NCBI GenBank assembly: GCA_039096225.1
Contig: JBBPEB010000033.1
Span: 1,199,475-1,263,474, forward strand
Length of the DNA stretch: 64,000 nucleotides
Origin: Blastocystis sp. Blastoise
Lineage: Eukaryota; Sar; Bigyra; Opalinata; Blastocystidae
Direction of reading: 5' to 3'
The notes below the pieces were generated by a model that did no database searches, was not told the origin of the DNA, and saw nothing but the letters and a program-made list of their open reading frames with translations. Position numbers and translations under genes: made by a program. This document shows, in pieces, positions 50,636 to 62,115 of the stretch (positions are counted from its first letter, which is position 1; each line of letters starts with the position of its first letter).

Positions 50636-51412
50636 AAGAATATATCTATAATCATTCTCTTTTTATTATATATATATATATTTTTTCAAGGGGTTATCTT
50701 ATCATTTTTTTAATTAATAAATATTATATATACATATCATTCTTTTTCATTTTGTTTTTCTGTTATTTTTTTTAAATTTATATAAAAAATCTCTATCGAA
50801 CGTATAGATGGTTACTATTTTGTTTATCTATTGAACTCTGACTTTTTTTATATATACGACTCTCCTATTCTTAGAACGTTTCATATTCATTTTATGCCAA
50901 AAAAACTCAATTCTTTTGTGATAATGAAAAATTAATTGCTAATAGATGACTATCAATCGTCAGATATACAGATAAGGCACATAATAAATATATTAAAGCT
51001 AGCAAAGAGTCATAAATCTCATTTATTTGACTAATTATACAAATAAATTACAATATCTAGCATTAGATAATTTGAATAAGATTAATTGAATCCATAAATC
51101 ATGTTATAATAGGTTAAATAGTTCAAAATGATTGAGAAAACAGTGAGATAAGAAATTAATTATTTTGTTATGTTTATCATGAAAAGTCGTTCATCATAAA
51201 GGATTTGAAGAGAATGAGGAATTGCCTGGAGATACCGAGATGATTCATGGGAATTCGGAATTTTTGACCAGAGAAAAAACTGATGGTTCTCATCAATCAT
51301 TCTATTTTGTGAAAACAAAGGCGAGACATTAATTTATAAAAATATATATATTGAATATATATTAATATAATATTGTTTCATATAATTATTACATATTTAT
51401 AATTATATAACA
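50636..51412. other. Intergenic, promoter of deoxyhypusine synthase
   Basis: About 780 bases with no recognisable gene on either strand. Confidence 0.5.
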
Positions 51413-52704
51413 ATGGCTGAAGAGACTGGAGCTATTCCTAACTTATGTGCTGATGCCGTCTTAGTTCATTCTGAAGATGTTCCTGAAGGTACTCCTGTTG
51501 TTAAAGGGTATATATATGTTATTAATATTTATGTAAAATGGTTGTAATTTCTCTTCTAATTAATAGAATATATATAAATAATTGTTGTTTATTTATATTT
51601 TTTTTAGTTATGATTTTAACAATGGTACGAACTTTGATGAACTTATGAAATCTATGTTATGTATGGGTTTCCAAGCTACTAACGTTGGTTTAGCTGTTGA
51701 AGAAATCAATAGAATGTTAAATTGGAGATTATCTGATGAAGCTCCTTTACCTGATGAAGATTCTTATTGGTTAAAACCTGAAATTAGAAATAATACTAGA
51801 ACTACTATTTTCTTCTCTTATACTTCTAATCAAGTATCTTGTGGACAAAGAGAAATTATTCGTTATTTAGCTGAACATAAACTTGTAGATTGTATTGTTA
51901 CTACGGGTGGTGGTATTGAAGAAGATTTTATTAAATGTATGGCTGATTTCTATATTGGTGATTTCGCTCTTAAAGGAAAAGGTATGATTACTTGTTTATT
52001 ATTATAAATAATATTTATTATTATAAATAATATTTATTATTATTATATATATAGATTTACGTTTAAAGGGTATTAATCGTACGGGTAATCTTCTTGTTCC
52101 TAATAAGGATTATTGCTATTTCGAAGATTGGATGATGCCTATTTTAGATCAAATGCTTAAAGAACAAAATGAAGATGGTGTAAAATGGACTCCTTCTAAG
52201 ATGATTAATAGATTAGGTAAGGAAATTAACAATCCTAAATCTATTTATTATTGGTGTTGGAAGAATGATATTCCTGTATTTTGTCCTGCTATTACTGATG
52301 GTAGTGTCGGTGATATGGTCTTTTTCCATTCTTTTATTCATCCCGGTTTAGTCTTAGATCTTGTTGAAGATATTCGTGGAATTAACAAGATTGCTCTTGG
52401 CGCCAAAAAGACCGGTATGATTATTCTTGGTGGAGGTGTTATTAAACATCACGTATGTAATGCTAACTTAATGAGAAATGGTGCTGATTTCTCTGTTTAT
52501 ATTAACACTGCTCAAGAATTCGATGGTTCTGATTCGGGTGCTCGTCCTGATGAAGCTGTTTCTTGGGGTAAAATCAAGATTACTGCTAAACCCGTCAAGG
52601 TATATGCTGAAGCTACTCTTGTATTCCCTTTCATTGTCTCTCAAACCTTTGTTAAATGGCAAGAAGCTCATAAAGATGATGATAGATCCAAGGAAATACG
52701 ATAA
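51413..52704 (+). CDS. DHPS: Deoxyhypusine synthase
   Basis: Three exons from ATG 51413 to TAA 52704, about 373 residues, the normal length. Introns sit after VVKG and KGK. NAD-binding and active-site blocks are [64 protein letters not shown] and [18 protein letters not shown]; the catalytic lysine lies in [14 protein letters not shown]. The enzyme transfers the aminobutyl group of spermidine to eIF5A lysine in the cytosol, the first step of hypusine formation. Nothing is missing. Located in the spacer of the inverted repeat. Confidence 0.96.
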
Positions 52705-53970
52705 ATCATTTACTTTTTTATTGTTTTGGGGATTTTTTTATAGATATTAATCTATGTGTTTATTCGTCTTTTTTTTTCTCTCTTTCTTGATGTTTATTTC
52801 TTTTTAAAAACATAAACTTATCTTTAGCATTTCATTATTTTCTTTGTTTTGTATATAGTATATAAAAATTATGTTTAATCACTTAATTCACCGAAAAATA
52901 TAGTTTTTTTTTATCCAATATTCACTTAGATTTATATACTTGACTTGTTAACACAATAAAACTAATTTATTATGTATTTAAGCACATAACTTTTTCATGT
53001 ATGTCATAATTTAAGCACAAAATCTATATCTAATGAAGATTATTAGTATTTAAAAACCGTCTAATAAGATTTAAAAACGATATCTAATGGAATCATTATT
53101 GTCACTAAGATACTATTAGATTTTTATCAGAGGCTTCTCTTATTTTTCATAGTTACCATGATTATAACTGACTCCTATTCTCTGTCAAGTTAAAAACAGA
53201 CTTTGTCAACAAAATAAAATAAAAATTACTACTGAAAAAATTTTTATACATTTTTCCTTTTTTTAAATAGCATATTTAAATAATTTAAATTTTTATTGTA
53301 AATATTTCTAAAAAAATTAACATTGTTATCTATGTTTCAATAGTGTTCATTATACCAATATTGTGTGTATCCGAATAAAAGCACATACAAATGAGTAATA
53401 TTTCTTGTTATAGCTCTTTTGTTTAAATATAAAAACAATAAAGAAATATCCGTATATAATGATCCTCTTGCTTCTATATATATATAAAATGATTTACAAT
53501 GATTTCTTCACTATGAATGACTAGATATCAACTGATTTGATATTGGCTATATATCATTTTTCTTGAATCATTATAAAATAACAAAATAATCTACTATCAA
53601 CAATCTCTAACCTTCTTTTGCATTTCCTTTTTGCTTATTTACATTCTTAACTTTATCTCCTACAATTTATGAATTCTGAATCAACTAGGTGAAACATTTA
53701 TACTTCTTAAATACGAAAATTTCTTTATACATGAAGCAATTAATTAAATAAAAAGATTGCTTTCCTATTATCGTGGGAAATTAAAATAGTTTACCACAAA
53801 ATGTGAATTATTATGAAATATTCGTATTGTCGACTTTAATGAAAAATGGCTGTTTTTTCTACCTGTCTTTTATTCACTTTGAACTTGATTAATTCAATAT
53901 CTATTCGATATTCTATTAATAGTTTAATACTTTATTTTACATCCACACGTATTCTAAATTTATATAAGAA
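52705..53970. other. Intergenic 1.27 kb, promoter of PWP1; no gene seen
   Basis: AT-rich with degenerate copies of a TTTAAGCACA/TATCTAATGRA motif near 52975-53095 but no clear unit. A 61-codon frame from 53846 overlaps the next start and looks like leader. Confidence 0.5.
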
Positions 53971-54433
53971 ATGTATTCTTCTATTGCTTGGGTACCAAGA
54001 GGTAAAGCCAGTTCTACACCTATCCGTTTAGCTCCTAATCAATCTGATATTGATGAATCTAAGAAAGAGCAAGAAAAAATCGATGAAAATGAAAGATTTG
54101 CTGCTCAAATGAATGCTGCCTTAACTGGTGAAAATCCTGCTGAAGATGAAGTTGATATGAAGAATCCTATTGAACCTGAAATTGAAGATCCTAACTTAAA
54201 TCCTGATCTTACTGAAATTGAATCCGATATTGATGAAGATTATGGTCTTCTTGATAAAGATTGTGTTATGCTTGCCGCTAAATCTGACGAAGATCAAAGT
54301 ACTTTAGAAGTTCATGTATATGATGAAGAATCAGGTAATTTCTTCCTTCATCATGATTTTATTCTTCCCGCTTTCCCTCTTTCTATGGCATGGCTAGAAT
54401 GCTCTCCTTCTCAAGATCCCTCTGGAGCTTTAC

Positions 54434-54469
<36 letters not shown>

Positions 54470-55741
54470 ATTATTATTGTTATTATTAATATTTATATCT
54501 TTCTGTTATTAAATATATATATTCATATTCTTATTATATATATATATATCTACTTCCTGGTAGTTATGTTGCAGTCGGTACATTTCAGCCTGGTATTGAG
54601 ATATGGGATTGTGACTTAATGGACGCTATAGAGCCTGAGTGTACTTTAGGAGGATTAGTAGAAGGCAAAGAACGTACTTTAAAACCATCTTCACATACAT
54701 TGGCTGTCATGGGACTATCAGCTAATAAAATATATAAGTATATATTATTTAGGATTCTTTGCATATTTTTATTTATAATAATAACAATAGCAATAACTAT
54801 TCTTCAATCTTATTTTATTATCCTTCTATTTATATACCTTTAAGAATGTCTTAGCTTCTTCTAGTGCTGATAAGACTGTTAAATTGTGGGATATCACTAC
54901 CCAACGTTGTATGATCACTATGAAACAACATACCGACAAAGTTCAAGGAGTCACTTTCCATCCCTATGAAGCGTCTATTCTTGCTTCTTGTATATATTAA
55001 TAATTATGATTTATTATTAATAACATTTATTTATATATAATTAATACAATTTATATTATATTATTATTAATAACATTTATTTATTTATAATTATTATGAT
55101 TTATACTTTATTATTATGAATAACATTTGTATTAATATCTAGGTTCTTACGATCATACTGCTTGTGTATTTGATTGCCGTTGTGCTTCGTACGGAAGTGT
55201 GTACAAACTCCCTGTAGATCCTGAATCTATCGAATGGGATCCGTACAATCCGTACAATCTTTATATTGCTATGGAAGATGGTTCTATGATTAATTATGAT
55301 ATACGTAATAATACTCAAGCTGTTTATAAATGTAAATTACATGATTCTAATTGTACTAGTATTAAATTTAATCCTGAATATAAGGGTCTTATGGCTAGTT
55401 GTGGTAATAACTGTGTTAAACTTTGGGATATGAGAAATAATCAATGTACTTGTGTTGGAGAAAACACTATGGATGTTGAGACCTTATATGGTATGAATTG
55501 GTATCCTTCTGCTCCTCATATTATTGGCTGTGGAGGCAGTGACGAACGTATCTGTATTTGGGATGTTCAAGAAACATGTGATGTTTTATCAAAATTCGAA
55601 CACGTTAATGCTCAAAATCCAAATGATTTATCCTTTAGTGTATCTGAAGAAGCGAAAGGAGAAGTCACTGATTTACATGAAGGACCAAATAGTAATAAAG
55701 ATAAGAAATCCAAAAAGGGCAAGAAAGGAAAGAAGAATTAA
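53971..55741 (+). CDS. PWP1: PWP1-like WD-repeat protein
   Basis: Four exons from ATG 53971 to TAA 55741. The N-terminus (MYSSIAWVPRGKASSTPIRL) and acidic region (EIESDIDEDYGLLDKDCVML) are typical of PWP1, then WD repeats: YVAVGTFQPGIEIWDCDLMD, NVLASSSADKTVKLWDI, SYDHTACVFDCRC, ESIEWDPYNPYNLYIAMEDG, GNNCVKLWDMRNN, GSDERICIWDVQE. The tail is lysine-rich (KDKKSKKGKKGKKN), suiting a nucleolar protein. PWP1 works in rRNA synthesis and ribosome assembly. Two of the three introns read as GT...AC (54434-54553) and GT...AA (54738-54843) when the frame is followed; the canonical AG sites break the frame by one base in both. The last intron is GT...AG. Confidence 0.85.
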
Positions 55742-56331
55742 ACATGGCTTAAAAGAATTTGTTATTTGATTATGTTAAAACACCAATCTATTCCTCTTCT
55801 TTTATTCATCTATTTCTGAATAAATAATTTTATATGTCTGATTTCTATATTATTCTAATATATATACATATATATATAAATATCTTTTCCTTTTTATATA
55901 TCTTTTCTTATTTCTATTTGTGTGTTCTTCTCGTTATGTATGAAAAAGTAATGTGTTTAGATGATTCTATCTATTGAAAAATGACTGAAATTTGTATAAA
56001 TGATATTTTATACTATTTCTTAATAAAAAATAATAAGACATGAGTAATAAAGTGTTATTAAGCTTATTTTGTGTAGTAAATACACGTTTTTGATATTACT
56101 ATTTGGTTGATAAATGTTTCTAAAAATAATAAATATTTAAAAATAATAAAAAAGTAAATAATATTATACAAAACAAATAAATATAAGATAAAAGATTTAT
56201 TACAAAAGAAACAAGACAATATAAAAAAATAAAAAAAAATATATATAATAATAAAATGAATCAAATTGAATTAATTATAATAAAAGAAAGAAAAAATAAA
56301 TATATATAAAATAATTAATAAAAAAAATTAA
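55742..56331. other. PWP1 3' region and inner border of right repeat arm
   Basis: Unique to about 56111; from 56112 the sequence is the reverse complement of the left arm's 3' flank. No gene. Confidence 0.55.
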
Positions 56332-59300
56332 TTAAATAGAGATAATTTTTTTGTTTTGAGATTCATTTTTATTACTATAAGAATGTTTACGAGTTGAAGA
56401 TGATTTTATATATCCTTTAATAGAATTATTATTATTATTATTATTATTATTATAACTACTATTACGACGACGTTTTTTATTTGATAATAATCTTTTTATA
56501 ATATAAATAAGAATAGGAATAATAATAATAGATAATAATAGAATAATAATAAGAATACCCCATATAGGGAAAGAATTATTATTTTCAATAACATTTAATA
56601 ATATTTTAGCATCAACATATCCTTTTTCATTAGCACATACTATTCTGTATTGAGTTTCATTTAATAAACAATTAGGTATACCACTTATTATTCCATTAGT
56701 ATTATTAAATTGTAATCCACAACTAGTAAATGGAATCATAGAACAATTAATTTCTGCACCTTCTAATTTTGGTATTATTTCAAAATATTCATTTAATATT
56801 AAACTTTTACTTGTATAAGGATATTCAAGTAATTTTGGTTTATTTAATATACAATATTTATATTCTTCTTCATTTAATATACCATCTTTACAGAATCTAC
56901 GATATTCACCATTATAATATAAAGGACATTGTTTAAATGCCCATTCATTATTTAATGAAGCACGATAACCATCACTAGTTTCTTTACAACCATTTTTATC
57001 ATCTATTATATCAGTATACATTCCTATTTCAGCTAATTGAAAACCATGTTGTTTACCTGTATATATATTACATTCTTCTTCTTCATTATTATCTATAGCT
57101 TTATTTAAACATTCACGAACAACTAATCTATATTCACGATAAGATTTCTTATTATAAAATGTATATCTCTCACTTTGAGAATAAGATGTAAAACTAACAT
57201 TCTTCATATAATGTAATGTATACCAACTATATCCATCATCAGATCCTTCAAATGAATATTCAGATGGATGACGTATATTACATGTTTTACCACTTGTTAT
57301 ACTATATCCATTTATATAATCAGATCTACCTTTTCCATAATCATATATATATGTAGCACCTTTACATCTAGGACCTGTTAAATATTCTGTATCTTTATTA
57401 TTATCATATAAATTATATATATTAGGATATTCTTGTATATCACCTGTTGCACTTCCACCAACTACTCTATAACTATTTATATTTGATAAATATATACTAC
57501 TATCAAAATCAACTTCTTTCTGTTCTTTCTCAGATCTATGTATTTCTACACTTATTATATTATAACCAGAATGTAATGAACTATATTGAAGACTTAAACT
57601 TATTTGTAATTTATTTAATAAATAATCTTGATTTAATGCATATGTAGAAGATATTATAGAACCATTAGGCATATTATAACGATATATTTCTTCACCATTT
57701 ATATATACAATAATACCTATTCTTGTTTCAAAATGAAATATACAACTTGTATAACTATTATAATTATCTATAAAAAACTTATTTCTATAATAGGATGTTA
57801 TTCCTTTATTTATTGTAAAATTATTTGGTAATAATAATTCCCATTTACTATCATCATATATATTATTATTCCAATTATTATCTACTTCTTCTAATTCATT
57901 ATATACTCTCCATTTTGTTATTTTTGGAGCTAATATATATCCTATATTAAATGATTCACTCTTTATTCTTTCATTCTTACTTAATGATCCTTTTTGTATT
58001 ATTTCATTATCAAATGTATCTATTTCATAATAACCATTACCCCAACCACTTCCATCATGATCTCCTATTATTATTGTATATATATCAATTGGTAAACAAT
58101 AACTAAATATTACTGTAGAATCAGATATTAAAGAATCTAAATTATCTATAATATCTTCATTATGTTTTAAACTATATATATAATTTGATCCATCACTATC
58201 TGTTATTAATTTTATTAATAATATTGTATTTGGATAATCACATGTTTTTATATCTATATGTATTATAGTACTTGATATTGTACCATTAGGAGCTAATGCT
58301 GATATTGTATGATCTTTAGAATATAATGTATTAGGTATACCACGAATAGAACCTGTTGTTGTATCTAATTCTAATGGTAATTCTAATGATGGATATATTA
58401 CAAAATTTGTATATAAATCAGAATTTGGTACTAATTCACGAAATTTATATCCTATATATCCAATAATTGAATTTGTTTGAAATTGTAATGGAGAAGGTAA
58501 TAATGAATTTACATTATCATTTAATAAATATATTTCAGCTAATGAATATCCATAAGGAATTATTGAAGGATCAGCATTCTCTATAAATGAAAATCTATAA
58601 TATCTCCAACTATTCTTATTTATAGGTAAATAAAAACAACGTGTTTGTCTTCTACCTGAAAAATATGCATTAAATACACTATTTAATAATTTATATTCTT
58701 TATTATCATTACTACCATATATATTCCAATCAGATGGATCTAAATTATAAGAATTACCTGAAGATACAAAACAATATTTATTTATATATTCAGAACGTGT
58801 ATATTGATAATCTAATGTTATATTTACACTAAATATATTCTTTTTACTTATTTCCCAATATGTAGTATGACATAAATCAAATAATAATTTTGTATTACTA
58901 CTTGTTACAGATGAACTATATTGTGCATTCCAATATCTTGAAAAACTAGATCTTGATTTTGTTAATAATAATATACCATCAAATTCTATATTATTTATTG
59001 ACATTATTGAAGAATTCTCTAAATAAATACTTATTATATTTATTCCTTTTATTAAATAATCTAATGATCCTGATATTGTTACCCATTCCATATCATTTAT
59101 TGTAGATTTCTTTGGTATAGGAAGAGAAGAAGAATAAAAATATTTATTATTTATATATATAGTATAATTATTATTTGCTTTAAAATGAAGATCAAAACTA
59201 TTTGTATTTATTAATGATAATTCTTCTATATTAAATTTATTTCTTAATAACCATATAGAAGATGTAATAGGAATTGAAGGAGTTATTATTTCATTTAATG

Positions 59301-59869
59301 TAGGATAAAGTGTTATCCAATTTGTATCATCATAATTTATTATATTCCAATTTTCTTCTATATTTCCTTGATGTAATTTCCAATTTATTGAAGAACTACC
59401 AATTAACATAGAATTCGATAAAGGAATAGACATTTCATATTTACGTGTTAATGTAAATTCACTTATAGGATAAGTTTCATTATAATGACGTATTAAATAT
59501 GTTAATTTAGATCCTACACCCCATGTTCCACTTGGATTTAATAATTTTATTGTATAGGATGTATTTGTAGGAATACATAAATTTATTATTTTATTTCCTG
59601 TATTCTTTAAAAATGTTATAGATTTATAATATTCTTTTATAGAATTATATAAAATAAAGGATTCACCTTCTGTATTTCCTGTTTCTTTTATAAATTGAAT
59701 ACCCATATAATTTGGATAATTACAACCTATATTATATATATATATTATTTATTTATTTATTATTTTATATATATATATACCTTTAATATTTAAATGAATA
59801 GTACAATTATATATTATATTTGTATTCATATTTATTGCAGTTATTATATAATCTTCTATATATATATTA

Positions 59870-59909
<40 letters not shown>

Positions 59910-60724
59910 ATATATATATATATACGTATTGTTTCATAAATAGGAAATCCAGTAATATATCCATTATTCTGATCAAAATGAAGATATAAAGGAAGAGAAG
60001 GAGTAATAGAATAATCTTTATAACCACTTGAAATAGGATATAAAAATATTTCTTCATTTTGTGCAAATATATCTACATTATTTATATTATATACTAAACT
60101 ATCTAATGGAATTATTGGATAATTACAACTATATATTTGAAATTCAGCTAATGATAATTTATTTATTCTTGTTCCTTCATCTATAATAATAATAATATTA
60201 TATTATTATTATATATATATATATATATATATACCAATATGTAACCATAATTGACTAAATGCTAAATCATTACTTCGAATATTAAATAATTTCTTTTCAT
60301 TATTTCCCCATGTTGTTATATTTACTTTTCTATCTAATATTCTCCATAAAGAAGGATTATCAATAGAAGTATAAGGAGATATAGAACCATATAATGTCCA
60401 TGTAATAGGTTTACCATAACTATCCCAACTAGCACTTATTATACTATAACTATTAACCCATCTTTTACTATATATATATATATTATTATTAATTATATAT
60501 ATATATACGTATTATTAGCAAATATATATGTAAAATCTAATGAACCATTTCTATATAAATAAAATTCAGTATTTAAATCATTATCTACAATCTTCTCACA
60601 ATTTCCTTTTGAAACAGGATTATCAGGAATACAGGTAGGTATACCATGACTTATTAAATTACTACTACATTCTATATATTATATATTATATTATATATTA
60701 TTATTATTATATTATTATATATTA

Positions 60725-60780
<56 letters not shown>

Positions 60781-60933
60781 CGATAAGAAGGTAAATTAAT
60801 TTCTAATATCATAATAGATGTTCGATCATTTCGAGGAATATCTCCTATATATTGATGAATTTCTATTCCAATAGTAAATGAACTCTTTGAAGCAAAATAA
60901 CGTTTATTTATATTAAATCTATATATATATATA

Positions 60934-60969
<36 letters not shown>

Positions 60970-61038
60970 CTTTATTGGTATTAATTCATTAGAATGAATT
61001 GATAAAGAAGATGTTTCACCTGTTATTATTCCACTATT

Positions 61039-61071
<33 letters not shown>

Positions 61072-61640
61072 TATATATACTCTGGCATATTATATCTATA
61101 GATTTCATTTCCTTCTATATAAGCTATTATACCACTATCTCCATTAATTAATATATTTAAAGTATCTAATTCATCTTTATTTGTAGGAATAATAGTTTGA
61201 CGATAATATCTTGTTATTACTTCATATTGAGGGAAACGACTTGATGTAGCTGTTGGCCAATCAGATACATCAAATGTACTAGTACTCCAATCACTATTCT
61301 CTTTTATCTTATCAGAATATTTCCATAAGGATTTTAAATTTATTATTGGATTTACTATATATTATTATTATTATTTATATAATATATAATAATAATAATA
61401 ATATAATAAAATACTTGAAAATGTACGAACATCTTTCTTATAATCATAACCACCTTTATATATCATATCAGCTGTATATATTTCATAACCATCATAAGTT
61501 ATATAAGCAGGTGCTTCATGATTCTCACTTCCCCAACCATCACCACCACTATATTTATTATTATATATTGATTATATATTATTATTAAATTAATAAAATA
61601 TATAAATAAATAAATAAACATAATAAAATAAAATAAATAA

Positions 61641-61671
<31 letters not shown>

Positions 61672-62115
61672 ATATAATAAAATAAATAAATAAATAAACA
61701 TAATAAACATAATAAAATAAAATAAATAAATAAAATAAATAAATAAATAAATAAACATAATAAAATAAAATAAATAAATAAACATAATAAACATAATAAA
61801 ATAAATTAAAATATAATAAATACGAATCATGCATCACTATTGTATATTCACCTTCTTCACCACATATACTAAATAACTGAGTTTCACCTTTCGTATCACC
61901 TTGACATTTCACTAACAACTTACCTGTTGATTCATCACCCAAATATAACTCAAACGATTCTTCTTGATACTTATACGTAAATATTTTACGAATATTTATC
62001 TCAAAATAAGGAGATTCACAAGAAAGACTCTCTATTTCTATTATTTTATTCATTTATTATATATACCTATTCTTATTAAAAATATTAATAAACTTAAAAT
62101 CAACAAGCTATTCAT
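56332..62115 (-). CDS. Modular type I surface protein, copy B
   Basis: Same gene as copy A in the opposite orientation, from ATG 62115 (signal-peptide exon) to TAA 56332. The protein differs only by Thr instead of Met in GDTKGETQ (base 61893) and by nine instead of fourteen Asn in the cytosolic run after SSY. All introns, including their microsatellites, keep the same length as in copy A as far as I compared. Both copies look intact, with signal peptide, three ectodomain units and membrane helix; neither shows decay. The 5' flank is included in the arm, so both copies should have the same promoter down to about 580-620 bases upstream. Confidence 0.87.
61586..61811. repeat. Degenerate (TAAA)n in intron 2 of copy B
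   Basis: Mirror image of 42455-42680 with no difference that I could find. Confidence 0.85.

Noticed and set aside
53846-54031. Short protein gene in front of PWP1
   Set aside because: Hydrophobic low-complexity frame overlapping the PWP1 start in another frame, with no motif; more likely leader.
61346-61588. Opposite-strand small ORFs repeated in both arms (also 42678-42920, 44200-44517, 46619-46819, 57447-57647)
   Set aside because: They are shadows of exons and introns of the surface-protein genes and occur in both arms simply because the arms are identical.
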